A DNA stretch of 33,721 nucleotides from Neisseriaceae bacterium (GCA_030151665.1 JASLDB010000076.1:1-33721); one strand, 5' to 3'; positions 23,069 to 31,613 are shown, counted from the first letter of the stretch. Numbers and translations: made by a program. The notes: generated from the letters alone by a model not told the origin.

Positions 23069-24262
23069 TTATTTCAACACTTCAGCAAATGCATTGGCAA
23101 TGTAGTCAATGTTTTTCGTGTTCAAACCAGCCACACACATGCGACCAGATTGCACCAAGTAAATGGCAAACTCTTCACGCAAACGATCCACTTGTGCAGG
23201 TGTTAAACCTGTGAAGCTGAACATGCCTTGTTGAGTAACAAAATAGCTAAAATCACGGCCAGCTACTTTAGCTGACAAGACTTCAAACAGTTTTTGACGC
23301 ATGGCTTTAATGCGGTCACGCATCACACAAACTTCACTCACCCATTCAGCATACAAACCTTCATCATTCATCACATCCGATACGATGTAACCGCCATGGA
23401 ATGGTGGGTTAGAATACATTTGGCGAATAGTCAATTTCAATTGACCCAAAACACGAACTGCTTCGTCTTCTGTTGGGCAAACCACTGACAAACCACCAAC
23501 ACGCTCACCATAAAATGACAAGTTTTTAGAGAATGAATTGCTCACAAACAAGGTCAAACCTGCTTTGGTTGCTGCACGAATAGCATAAGCATCCGTGTCC
23601 AAATCCACACCAAAACCTTGATAAGCAATATCCATAAATGGAATCAAATCATGCTCTTTAACCACAGCAATCACTTCATCCCATTGTGCAGGTGTTAAAT
23701 CCACACCTGTTGGGTTATGACAGCAAGGGTGTAAAATCAAAACAGATTTAGGTGCCAATGATTTAAAGAATGCAATCATCTCTTCAAACAATACACCACC
23801 TGTTTTGGCATCATAATAAGGGTATTTTTTAACTTCAAAACCAGCGCCTTCGAAAATACCAATGTGATTCGCCCAAGTTGGATTGCTTACATAGGCCACA
23901 CTGTCAGGAAAGAAGTTATGCAAGAATTCAGCACCAACACGCAAAGCACCAGAACCACCCAAAGATTGGATGGTTGCAACACGGTTTTGAGCAACCGCTT
24001 GGCAATCAGCGCCAAACAATAAGCGTTGCACCGCTTGACGGTAAGTGTTCAAGCCTTCCATTGGCAAATAAGGGCGAGGAATCGGTGCATTGGCACGAGC
24101 CGTTTCGGCTTTTTGCACAGAGCCCAACAATGGAATACGGCCTTCTTCATCATAATACAAACCAATACCCAAGTTTACTTTTTCAGCACGAGGATCTTTG
24201 TTATAGGTTTCTACCAAACTTAAAATCGGGTCGCCTGCATAATAATCAACATGTTCAAACAT
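23069..24262 (-). CDS. tyrB: Aromatic amino acid aminotransferase (class I, PLP)
   Basis: The enzyme transfers amino groups between aromatic amino acids or aspartate and 2-oxoglutarate. The 397-residue product has the class I features of the aspartate/tyrosine subgroup: LGIGLYYDEEG (31-41), CHNPTGVD (181-188), DIAYQGFG (211-218) and the PLP-lysine block SNSFSKNLSFYGERVGG (Lys246). The FSFYGERVGGLSV form is closer to TyrB (LYGERVGGLSV) than to AspC (LYNERVGACTL), so tyrB is preferred; aspartate use is also likely. The start has AAAGGA upstream at good distance. It stands alone, with its own upstream region of 256 bases before the fabF terminator. Confidence 0.9.
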   Translation of the reverse strand: MFEHVDYYAGDPILSLVETYNKDPRAEKVNLGIGLYYDEEGRIPLLGSVQKAETARANAPIPRPYLPMEGLNTYRQAVQRLLFGADCQAVAQNRVATIQSLGGSGALRVGAEFLHNFFPDSVAYVSNPTWANHIGIFEGAGFEVKKYPYYDAKTGGVLFEEMIAFFKSLAPKSVLILHPCCHNPTGVDLTPAQWDEVIAVVKEHDLIPFMDIAYQGFGVDLDTDAYAIRAATKAGLTLFVSNSFSKNLSFYGERVGGLSVVCPTEDEAVRVLGQLKLTIRQMYSNPPFHGGYIVSDVMNDEGLYAEWVSEVCVMRDRIKAMRQKLFEVLSAKVAGRDFSYFVTQQGMFSFTGLTPAQVDRLREEFAIYLVQSGRMCVAGLNTKNIDYIANAFAEVLK

Positions 24263-24518
24263 GGTGTGAGTCCTTTGTTTACAAATTTATAAGCAAAATC
24301 ATGTTCAGGCAGCGTCAAATGCACTTTCACAAGTGTGATTTGCGTCAAGCAATTTACCAATGTGGCGCTGTCGAAGTTCAAACCTATACTTTAGCATGAA
24401 ATGACCAATTTGATAGCGTTATTGCTGAGGTTTCATGGCATTTTTTTCATCCACCCCTTCTACTAAAACCGCCTTCTCACAAGCCATACTCATAACCGTT
24501 TTTGCAGTATTTTTACCA
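24263..24518. other. Upstream region of tyrB, with a short inverted repeat
   Basis: No gene is seen between the tyrB start and the fabF terminator. On the minus strand TTGACG occurs twice (24343-24348 and 24313-24318), either of which could be a -35, but no -10 stands at proper spacing. TCACA-AG-TGTGA (24327-24338) is a short inverted repeat between them that could bind a regulator. Confidence 0.35.
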
Positions 24519-24520
24519 CA

Positions 24521-24552
24521 AAAAAAACCGCTAAATCATTAGCGGTTTTTTT
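24521..24552 (-). terminator. Intrinsic terminator after fabF
   Basis: ACCGCTA pairs with TAGCGGT around AATCAT, with A/T runs of seven on each side. It lies about 14 bases beyond the fabF stop on the minus strand. Confidence 0.87.
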
Positions 24553-24565
24553 CATTTAAACGATT

Positions 24566-25819
24566 TTAGTCCTCAACACGTTTCATTACCAATGTGCCAT
24601 TGGTACCACCAAAACCGAATGAGTTAGACAATGCAGCGCGGATTGGCATCTCGCGCGCACCTTCTTTGTTAAAGTCCAAATCGCAACCAGCTTCCAAATC
24701 TTGATCAAAAATATTAATCGTTGGTGGTGATTTTTGCTCTGCAATCGCCAAAGCTGTATACACAGCTTCAACCCCACCAGCACCACCTAATAAGTGACCT
24801 GTCATGGATTTGGTTGAGTTCACCACAACATTGTATGCATGCTCACCAAATGTCTTTTTAATCGCTTGCACTTCAGCCGCATCACCCAAAGGTGTGGATG
24901 TACCATGCGCATTGATGTAATCAATTTGATCTGGATTCATGCCTGCATCACGCAAGGCATTTCTCATGCCCAATGCAGCGCCTGTGCCCTCAGCAACAGG
25001 TGCTGTAATGTGGTGTGCATCCGAACTCATGCCATAACCCACCACTTCAGCGTAGATTTTGGCACCACGTGCTTTGGCGTGTTCATATTCTTCTAACACC
25101 AATACACCAGCACCCTCACCCATCACAAAACCATCACGGCCTTTGTCCCAAGGACGAGAAGCAGTTTGTGGGTCATCATTGCGGCCTGATAATGCTTTAC
25201 AAGCAATAAAACCACCAATACCCAAACCAGTTACTGCACCTTCAGCACCACCTGCAATCATGATATCTGCATCGCCATATTGAATCAAACGTGCAGAATC
25301 ACCAATACAGTGTGTACCCGTGGTACAAGCTGATACGATGCCATAACTTGGGCCTTGATAACCTTTATTGATGGTGACATGACCTGAAATCATGTTAATC
25401 AAAGAGCCAGGAATAAAGAATGGACCGATTTTTCGTGGGCCATTTTCCATGGCGACATTGGCTGTTTGCTCAATCAAAGGCAAACCACCAATACCAGAAC
25501 CAATATTGACACCCACACGAGTTTTATCTAGATCGGCAATATCATCCAATGAAGCATCAGCAATGGCTTGATATGCAGCAGCAATGCCGTAATGAATAAA
25601 ATTATCCATACGACGTGCATCTTTGGCTGAAATGTATTCAGCAATATCAAAGTCTTTTACTTCACCAGCAAAACGCGTTGCATAATCAGAAGCATCAAAA
25701 CGTGTAATTGGACCAATCCCGCTTTTGCCTGCCAATAAATTTGCCCAAGCTGTTGCTACATCATTACCCACGGGAGAAACTTGGCCTAAACCAGTGATGA
25801 CAACTCTTCTTTTACTCAT
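24566..25819 (-). CDS. fabF: 3-oxoacyl-ACP synthase II
   Basis: FabF condenses malonyl-ACP with acyl-ACP in fatty acid elongation. The 417-residue product has the Cys-His-His catalytic triad: Cys165 in SACTTGTH, His305 in NAHGTSTPLGD and His342 in SMTGHLLGGAG. It ends with SNSFGFGGTNGTLV. Length and motifs are standard for FabF. It lies downstream of acpP on the same strand, the usual acpP-fabF pair, with 105 bases between them that contain a terminator-like hairpin. fabD and fabG, often upstream of acpP, are not here. Confidence 0.96.
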   Translation of the reverse strand: MSKRRVVITGLGQVSPVGNDVATAWANLLAGKSGIGPITRFDASDYATRFAGEVKDFDIAEYISAKDARRMDNFIHYGIAAAYQAIADASLDDIADLDKTRVGVNIGSGIGGLPLIEQTANVAMENGPRKIGPFFIPGSLINMISGHVTINKGYQGPSYGIVSACTTGTHCIGDSARLIQYGDADIMIAGGAEGAVTGLGIGGFIACKALSGRNDDPQTASRPWDKGRDGFVMGEGAGVLVLEEYEHAKARGAKIYAEVVGYGMSSDAHHITAPVAEGTGAALGMRNALRDAGMNPDQIDYINAHGTSTPLGDAAEVQAIKKTFGEHAYNVVVNSTKSMTGHLLGGAGGVEAVYTALAIAEQKSPPTINIFDQDLEAGCDLDFNKEGAREMPIRAALSNSFGFGGTNGTLVMKRVED

Positions 25820-25846
25820 GTGTTTTCCACCTATGTCAAAGAAAAA

Positions 25847-25895
25847 GCCCCTGTTTTAATGAACCAACATGCTCGATGCTGCTTCAAACAGAGGC
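25847..25895 (-). terminator. Attenuator-like hairpin between acpP and fabF
   Basis: On the minus strand GCCTCTGTTT (25886-25895) pairs with AAACAGGGGC (25847-25856), ten pairs with one G-U, and TTTTTC follows. The 29-base loop is long. Partial termination would give more acpP than fabF mRNA, matching the high need for acyl carrier protein. Confidence 0.6.
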
Positions 25896-25924
25896 ATTTT
25901 TATACTTTAAGAACGAATCACAAA

Positions 25925-26164
25925 TTAATCTAAGTTTGCAGAAACGTAGTCAATAGCTTGTTGTACTGAAGTGATTTTTTCTGCATCTTCATCAGGGATT
26001 TCGCAGCCAAAAGCTTCTTCCAAAGCCATTACCAACTCAACAGTATCCAATGAGTCAGCGCCCAAATCTTCTTGGAAAGAAGATTCATTTTTTACTTCTG
26101 CTTCGCTTACGCCCAATTGTTCGGCAACGATTTTTTTAACGCGCTGTTCAATGTTGTTATCCAT
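25925..26164 (-). CDS. acpP: Acyl carrier protein
   Basis: ACP carries growing acyl chains on a phosphopantetheine arm. The 79-residue acidic product has the attachment site GADSLDTVELVMALE with Ser38, and the usual four-helix pattern. The start is the ATG at 26164, with AAAGGA 8 bases upstream; an in-frame ATG at 26218 would add 18 residues unlike any ACP. A possible promoter is a minus-strand TACAAT at 26234-26239 without a good -35, giving a leader of about 60 bases. The arm comes from CoA, whose precursor is made by the CoaX half of the fusion at 3936-5681. Confidence 0.96.
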   Translation of the reverse strand: MDNNIEQRVKKIVAEQLGVSEAEVKNESSFQEDLGADSLDTVELVMALEEAFGCEIPDEDAEKITSVQQAIDYVSANLD

Positions 26165-26575
26165 GTTTAAGTCCTTTAAACCTTTAATCAAGTAAAGTGG
26201 GTAGATACTAAGCCCCAAGTTTTATTGGTCATAATTGTACCGAATAAATTTAGAGTTTCATATCTAAAATTAAAAAATAAAACCGAAATAGCTGATTTTA
26301 TTATAAAAAATAATCTTTAACGCACAAAAAACATGCTGAATAATCAGCATGATGGCCGATATTTTCGGCAAAATCAATGTTTTTTTAGCCTATTTAGCAA
26401 AATTTTATCACAGCGCAAAAAAAATCGACAGGATTAGATGAAAGATACCATTTCGCAGCACATCACAACATTTCGCTTCTTTTTTGCTTTTGGCTAAAGA
26501 TGAGTAATAAGATTTTGCCTTTTGTTTTCGCTTTGGTTAAAGTAATATCAAACCATCTTAAGACAAAGGCATCAG
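26165..26575. other. Intergenic region between acpP and gpsA
   Basis: This divergent region of about 410 bases is AT-rich. It holds the acpP leader and candidate promoter (-10 TACAAT at 26234-26239, minus), two adjacent hairpins at 26332-26369 with a minus-strand T6, and the upstream region of gpsA. I see no protein gene. For gpsA, TTTGTT (26521-26526) and TAATAT (about 26543-26548) are possible but poor boxes. Confidence 0.5.
26326..26395 (-). ncRNA. Candidate small RNA between gpsA and acpP
   Basis: On the minus strand a strong intrinsic terminator (CATGCTGA/TCAGCATG at 26332-26351, four-base loop, then six T at 26326-26331) stands upstream of acpP, where no gene ends. Before it is a second hairpin (GCCGA/TCGGC, 26355-26369). 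An extended -10 TGATAAAAT (26402-26410) would start an RNA near 26395, about 70 nt long. The -35 is weak. Alternatives are a terminator insulating acpP from readthrough, or a structured element of no RNA gene. Confidence 0.4.
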
Positions 26576-27574
26576 ATGAAGATTTGTGTATTGGGCGCAG
26601 GCGCATGGGGAACAGCATTGGCTTTACACTTTGCGCACCACCAACATTCGGTTAATTTATGGGGTCACAATCCCACTCATTGCCAACAACTTATCCAAGA
26701 TGGTGAAAACCAGCGCTACTTACCTGGCTTTGTCTTTCCCCATACATTGCAAATTCACACTGACTTACACCAAGCCTTAGACCAAGTTGAACTCATTATC
26801 ATCGTCACCCCCATGGGTGGTTTGCGTGAGAGCCTACAAAATATTCGTGATTTTGGTTTTGGTAACACACCCATTTTAACTGCTTGCAAAGGCTTTGAAT
26901 TAGGCAGCAGTCTATTACCACATGAAATTTGCCAAGAGATTTTACCCAATAACCCTTTCATTGGCTTATTGTCAGGCCCCAGTTTTGCCAAAGAAGTGGC
27001 TGAGCAAAAACCATGTGCCATCACCTTGGCATCCCATGAAAAAGAATGGATTCGGTCTTTGTGCCAGACACTCAACACCCCAACCATGCGTTTGTATGAC
27101 AACCATGACATGGTAGGTGTTGCAGTTGGCGGCGCACTTAAAAATGTCATGGCGATTGCCACAGGTCTTGCCGATGGTTTGGATTATGGTTTAAATGCTC
27201 GCGCTGCTTTGATTACCCGCGGTCTTGCTGAAATCACCCGTTTTGCCCAAACATTGGGAGCTGATCCATTAACTTTAATGGGTTTATCGGGCATGGGCGA
27301 CTTGATTTTAACGTGCACAGGTGGTTTATCACGCAATCGCCAAGTTGGTTTAAAATTGGCAGAAGGCAAATCCTTAGCAACCATTTTACAAGAATTGGGT
27401 CATGTTGCAGAAGGGGTCTACACCATCCAAGCAGCGCATGCTCTAGCACAAAGAATGCAAATTGACATGCCCATCACCCAAACTTTATTGCACTTAATCG
27501 ATGGCAAAATCAATGCCAACACTGTGGCCAATCAATTGATGATGCGAAACCAAAAGTCAGAAGCCACTGTTTAA
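26576..27574 (+). CDS. gpsA: Glycerol-3-phosphate dehydrogenase (NAD(P)+)
   Basis: GpsA reduces dihydroxyacetone phosphate to sn-glycerol-3-phosphate, the phospholipid backbone. The 332-residue product has the N-terminal Rossmann loop GAGAWGTALA (7-16), TACKGFE, LSGPSFAKEVA and the catalytic-lysine block VGGALKNVMAIATG. The C-terminal GLSGMGDLILTCTGGLSRNRQVG motif is diagnostic. Length is normal. It diverges from acpP, so two lipid-synthesis genes share an intergenic region. The patA-like gene follows on the same strand after 115 bases, with no clear terminator between them. Confidence 0.96.
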   Translation: MKICVLGAGAWGTALALHFAHHQHSVNLWGHNPTHCQQLIQDGENQRYLPGFVFPHTLQIHTDLHQALDQVELIIIVTPMGGLRESLQNIRDFGFGNTPILTACKGFELGSSLLPHEICQEILPNNPFIGLLSGPSFAKEVAEQKPCAITLASHEKEWIRSLCQTLNTPTMRLYDNHDMVGVAVGGALKNVMAIATGLADGLDYGLNARAALITRGLAEITRFAQTLGADPLTLMGLSGMGDLILTCTGGLSRNRQVGLKLAEGKSLATILQELGHVAEGVYTIQAAHALAQRMQIDMPITQTLLHLIDGKINANTVANQLMMRNQKSEATV

Positions 27575-27689
27575 TATCATTTAATTTTTTTTGCATCAAA
27601 AATCAAAATAATCAACCACACCGTCATATACTTAGCGTATGATGCAGCCCTACCGTTTTTTAAATAATCTATTTCTATTGGGTGTGGTT

Positions 27690-29102
27690 GTGAATTTTTT
27701 ATCCATTGAATTTGCGTTGATTTTTCCGCTATTTTTTATTGTGTACTGGGCACTTCGCCCATTCTTAACGGCTCAAAAGCTATTATTACTGGTTGCCAGT
27801 TATGCTTTATTGGCCAGCTTTAGCACTTATTTTGCTGCGATTATTATGGAATACACCATTGTGACTTTTGCACTGGGACAACGAATATTCAAAAGCACCC
27901 ATGAGAAAAAACAGAAAAGATGGCTACGCATTGCCGTGATTTACGCCATCGCTCACTTGGCATTGTTTAAGTATTTTGATTTTTTCCATGACAGTGTCCA
28001 AAACACCTTGCAAGCCATGGGCTTATCTGTGCTATTACCGAGCATGCAAATTATTATTCCACTGGGCATCTCTTTTTACACTTTTCATTCAATTAGCTAC
28101 TTGGTCTCCATTTATAAAAAGCGTCTAACCCCTGCACGCTATACTGACTATGCGTTATTTTTGTCCTTTTTCCCAAGTGTAGTTGCTGGGCCCATTAACC
28201 GTGCTGAGGCATTCTTGCCTCAAATTCAAACCAAAGAAAAGCGTACCCCACTGGAATTTAATCGTGCTTTGGTTTTAATGGTGATGGCATTGGCAAAAGT
28301 GTATTGGCTAAGCGCAGTTTTGGCCAATACATGGGCAGATCCTGTTTTTAGCAATCCCAGTGAATACCACTCACTGGATGCACTATTGGGCTTATATGCT
28401 TATGCTTTGCAATTGTATTTAAATTTCTCTGGCTACACTGATTTGGTCACTGCCATTGCTTTGTTATTGGGTTTTAAATTGCCCATTAACTTCAATGCCC
28501 CTTATCTCGCCCTGAATCTAAAAGAATTTTGGCAACGTTGGCACATCAGCTTATCTACTTGGATTCGTGATTATGTCTACATCCCATTGGGTGGCTCACG
28601 TGGTGGCTTTACTCGCACCCAAATCAATTTAATTTTGGCCATGTTGGCTTCTGGTCTATGGCATGGTTCGAGCTATACATTTTTAATTTGGGGCGCCATT
28701 CACGGTGTTGGTGTCGCTTTATTGAATATTGGTAGTCGTTTATTTGGTGACAAAGCCATTACCCAGTTTTCACCCCGCTTAGCCAATTTTATTACTTTAC
28801 AATATGTGTGTTTGGCATGGATTTTTTTCCGCAGCCCGACACTAGAAGGCAGTTGGGATTACATCAATACGTTATTTGGTCAATTCAACACGCCATTGCA
28901 ATTTAACTCGCCAGTCTATCTACTGGGCTTTGCCTTGTGGTTTGTATTTTATCCACGCTTAAGCCGCATTCCCGATATATTGCACAAATGTTTTGAATCC
29001 TTGCATTGGAGCGTCCGCCCTTGGGTGGTGGCCACTATTTTGTGGGTGATTATTCAACTGGCACCAGCCGGTATCCCCAATTTCATTTATGCCAGCTTCT
29101 AA
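27690..29102 (+). CDS. patA: MBOAT acetyltransferase, PatA-like (peptidoglycan O-acetylation)
   Basis: This polytopic membrane protein (about 470 residues) is of the AlgI/PatA type of membrane-bound O-acyltransferases. It should move acetyl groups from the cytoplasm across the inner membrane to its periplasmic partner. Visible motifs are SFYTFHSISYLVSIY, FFPSVVAGPINR, NFSGYTDL, FWQRWHISLSTWIRDYVYIPLGGSR and the catalytic-His block ASGLWHGSSYTFLIWG. With the SGNH gene immediately downstream it matches the Neisseria patA-patB pair. I prefer the GTG at 27690 because MBOATs of this group start with a pattern like 'M.FLS.EF...FP..F..YW'; an in-frame ATG at 27639 would add 17 residues but lies at the predicted start of a transcript (TATACT at 27627-27632). 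Neither has a strong Shine-Dalgarno. Confidence 0.85.
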   Translation: MNFLSIEFALIFPLFFIVYWALRPFLTAQKLLLLVASYALLASFSTYFAAIIMEYTIVTFALGQRIFKSTHEKKQKRWLRIAVIYAIAHLALFKYFDFFHDSVQNTLQAMGLSVLLPSMQIIIPLGISFYTFHSISYLVSIYKKRLTPARYTDYALFLSFFPSVVAGPINRAEAFLPQIQTKEKRTPLEFNRALVLMVMALAKVYWLSAVLANTWADPVFSNPSEYHSLDALLGLYAYALQLYLNFSGYTDLVTAIALLLGFKLPINFNAPYLALNLKEFWQRWHISLSTWIRDYVYIPLGGSRGGFTRTQINLILAMLASGLWHGSSYTFLIWGAIHGVGVALLNIGSRLFGDKAITQFSPRLANFITLQYVCLAWIFFRSPTLEGSWDYINTLFGQFNTPLQFNSPVYLLGFALWFVFYPRLSRIPDILHKCFESLHWSVRPWVVATILWVIIQLAPAGIPNFIYASF

Positions 29103-29112
29103 GGAGAACATC

Positions 29113-30234
29113 GTGATTAAGAATTTAACCATCATTTTGTACTCGCTATTGGTGTTATTGGGTTTTAGCTTGGTATTGTCACAAAATTCCGTTGAACTTT
29201 ATTGGCAACAGGCTTATCACAAAGACAGCCCATGGAGTCATTCCAATAGTCACATCATGCAATGGGGCAAAACAGAACAAAGCCGCTGGCAAGAATGGGA
29301 AGCTAGTCACTTACAAAGCTGGCAGGATTTTGATGAAAAATCACTGTCTGCCATCAACTATGTTTGGTTTGATGTCAGCTTGCCTTGTCCCAACCCAACC
29401 GTATCAAACACAACGATTGATACTGGCACAATTAAAAACCATGCTGGCACGGTCACCAATGAGACTTCCACAACAAGTGCATCAGCCACAACCAATAGCA
29501 CTGCTTTGCCCCAAAAAATCCAATCATTTACCTTAAATGCAGGTGATAAAGTGTTTTTTGTAGGCGACTCCCTCATGCAAGGTGTTGCACCCCATGTCAA
29601 ACAAAAACTGTATAAACAATACAACATTGAAAGTATCGACTTAAGTAAGCAAAGTACAGGTCTTGCTTACCCACATTTTTTCAACTGGCCCAAAGTGGTT
29701 GAAGACACCTTGAAAAAGAACCCAGACATCCGCCTAATGGTGGTTTACCTAGGTCCCAATGATCCTTGGTCTTTCCCCGAAAAACCCAGTGGCCAATACT
29801 TAAAATTCCAGTCGCCAGAATGGGAAACCATCTACCGTGCGCGCATTCAATCCATCATTCAAGCTGCCCAAAAAAACAAAACACGTGTATTATGGCTAGG
29901 TGCACCCAATATGAAAAAGGTGCAATTAAATCAAGGTATGGTGTATTTAAACCAACTCTACCAACAAGAAACTGAACGCAGTCATGAACGGTATTTACCA
30001 ACCCGCGATATTTTGGGCAGTAAAGATGATCAGTTCGTGAATTTTGTTCAGAAAGATGGCGCCAATGTTAAAGTGCGTGTCGATGACGGCATTCACTTTA
30101 CCCCAGCAGGTCAAAGGCTTATTGCCGACAAAGTCATGGATTTAATCCATGCCACCGCGCCCGTTTTACCATCAGACAACACACCCAAAAAGGACACGCA
30201 TTCCGATGCGGATAAACCAAAAAACCCTTCGTAA
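29113..30234 (+). CDS. patB: SGNH-hydrolase-fold peptidoglycan O-acetyltransferase, PatB-like
   Basis: Product of 373 residues with an N-terminal membrane anchor (about 5-23), a Trp-rich periplasmic stretch, a Ser/Thr-rich linker (about 97-130) and an SGNH domain. Catalytic blocks are FFVGDSLMQG (Ser153), YLGPNDPW (Gly214, Asn216) and DDGIHFTPAGQRL (Asp325, His328). The fold is that of DUF459 proteins and Neisseria PatB, which acetylates C6-OH of MurNAc using acetyl groups from PatA. The start is the GTG at 29113, with AAGGAG six bases upstream overlapping the patA stop; the ATG at 29089 has no such site. The C-terminus is a charged Lys/Asp tail. It overlaps the ape1-like gene by 29 bases. 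Confidence 0.85.
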   Translation: MIKNLTIILYSLLVLLGFSLVLSQNSVELYWQQAYHKDSPWSHSNSHIMQWGKTEQSRWQEWEASHLQSWQDFDEKSLSAINYVWFDVSLPCPNPTVSNTTIDTGTIKNHAGTVTNETSTTSASATTNSTALPQKIQSFTLNAGDKVFFVGDSLMQGVAPHVKQKLYKQYNIESIDLSKQSTGLAYPHFFNWPKVVEDTLKKNPDIRLMVVYLGPNDPWSFPEKPSGQYLKFQSPEWETIYRARIQSIIQAAQKNKTRVLWLGAPNMKKVQLNQGMVYLNQLYQQETERSHERYLPTRDILGSKDDQFVNFVQKDGANVKVRVDDGIHFTPAGQRLIADKVMDLIHATAPVLPSDNTPKKDTHSDADKPKNPS

Positions 30235-31522
30235 TTCTCTCTTGCCCAGCCTCATGCTGGGCTTGGGCTTATTGCTCTCTGCTTGTAACAACCCCAGTTC
30301 ACCAGACACCAAAAAGCCCAACACAGAAGACGATATTGAAAAATTGGCAAAACGCCTCAATCAAACGCAAAACAACACCCATGCCAACACAAGTCGTGCC
30401 CAAGTGGGCACTGTTGGTCATTTAAGCAATTTTGGCGATGCCAATTTTAACTTATTCAAAAAGCAATACCGCTTGTTAAGCCAAGGCAAAGCCCCTCGTG
30501 ACACGGTACTGAATATTGTGCAATTGGGTGATTCACACACAGCATCAGATACATTCACCGCCCCTTTGCGCCAATTAATCGGTCAAGACATTGGCAATGC
30601 AGGTATTGGTTGGATTCCACCCATGGCCATCAGTGGTCAAGCGCATCGCATGGTGACTTACCAACAACAAGGTTGGCGTTTAAACAATAGTCGCAATGAA
30701 ACCAATGCCAATTTCCCCATGGGTGGCTTTATTGCCACGCCCACCACAAGTGGCGCCCAATTAACCATTAAAAGCCGCCAAGACACTGGTGGCATGAGCA
30801 TGGTTCGCTTACTGGTTAAACCTGGCCAAAGCACATTGACATTGCAAGACGCCAATGGTCAAACCACACCTTTGATTACCCAAGGCCTACAAGCCAGTGA
30901 AACAGGTTGGTACACCTTTACCGCTCAAGCCCGTTTGCCAATTACTGTTTATGCTGACCAAGCTGATGCAGGCTCACTGGGTGGTATTTGGATTAGCCAA
31001 GCTCAACAAAATGGTGTCTTGATTTCCCCGGTGGGTAGCAATGGTGCCCAACAAAGCTTGTGGAATCGTTGGCAACCCAATTGGATGAGTGATTTGGCAA
31101 GCAATGCCCCCAATATGATTATCTTGGCGTATGGTACCAATGAAGCCTTCAATGGCTCCATCGATATCCAAGCCATGCGCAGTCAATTGATACAAGGCAT
31201 CCGCCAACTGCGCCAAACCAACCCACAAGCTACTATCGTTATTTTGGGTTCTCCTGATTCTGTTGATAAGCGCCAAATAGGCAAAACCACTTGTGGCTTA
31301 CCTGCTAGTTTTGATGCTGTTAAAGCAGCACAACAGCAAATTGCACAACAAGAGAAAACCCTCTACTGGGACTGGCAACAAGCGATGGGCGGCACTTGCC
31401 AAATGCAAAACTGGCAAGCCAATGGCGATGTTGCCCGTGATTTGGTGCACTTTACCAATTCAGGCTATGAACGAAGCGCTCAGCTTTTTTGGGCTGATTT
31501 ACGAAAAATGTTGCAACAGTAA
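30206..31522 (+). CDS. ape1: SGNH-family lipoprotein, Ape1-like O-acetylpeptidoglycan esterase
   Basis: Product of 438 residues with a lipoprotein signal peptide (lipobox LSAC, Cys27), a hydrophilic Asn/Thr-rich spacer (about 28-68) and an SGNH hydrolase with an inserted domain. Motifs are VQLGDSHTASD (Ser110), GNAGIGWIPPM, ILAYGTNEAF (Gly310, Asn312) and DLVHFTNSGY (Asp412, His415). The split by about 190 residues that look like a beta-sandwich carbohydrate-binding domain, and the position after patA and patB, match Neisseria Ape1, which removes acetyl groups from MurNAc so that lytic transglycosylases can act. The start at 30206 lies inside the patB end, giving the signal peptide directly; the ribosome binding site (AAGGA at 14 bases) is weak, so coupling to patB is likely. 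Confidence 0.85.
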   Translation: MRINQKTLRNSLLPSLMLGLGLLLSACNNPSSPDTKKPNTEDDIEKLAKRLNQTQNNTHANTSRAQVGTVGHLSNFGDANFNLFKKQYRLLSQGKAPRDTVLNIVQLGDSHTASDTFTAPLRQLIGQDIGNAGIGWIPPMAISGQAHRMVTYQQQGWRLNNSRNETNANFPMGGFIATPTTSGAQLTIKSRQDTGGMSMVRLLVKPGQSTLTLQDANGQTTPLITQGLQASETGWYTFTAQARLPITVYADQADAGSLGGIWISQAQQNGVLISPVGSNGAQQSLWNRWQPNWMSDLASNAPNMIILAYGTNEAFNGSIDIQAMRSQLIQGIRQLRQTNPQATIVILGSPDSVDKRQIGKTTCGLPASFDAVKAAQQQIAQQEKTLYWDWQQAMGGTCQMQNWQANGDVARDLVHFTNSGYERSAQLFWADLRKMLQQ

Positions 31523-31530
31523 GCAACCAC

Positions 31531-31565
31531 AAAAAAACAACAGCCCAATTGGCTGTTGTTTTTTT
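31531..31565 (+). terminator. Intrinsic terminator after the ape1-like gene
   Basis: AAAAAAACAACAGCC pairs with GGCTGTTGTTTTTTT around a short CAATT loop. It closes the patA-patB-ape1 unit just before the btuB promoter. Confidence 0.88.
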
Positions 31566-31584
31566 GTCATCCCGATCCCCAAAC

Positions 31585-31613
31585 TTGACACATGGGTTTG
31601 GTGATTAAATAGC
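31585..31613 (+). promoter_or_regulatory. Promoter of the riboswitch-btuB transcript
   Basis: A perfect -35 TTGACA stands at 31585-31590. The -10 is less clear: TAAATA (31606-31611, 15-base spacer) or AATAGC (31608-31613, 17-base spacer). The start would fall around 31618, shortly before the riboswitch. Confidence 0.5.
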
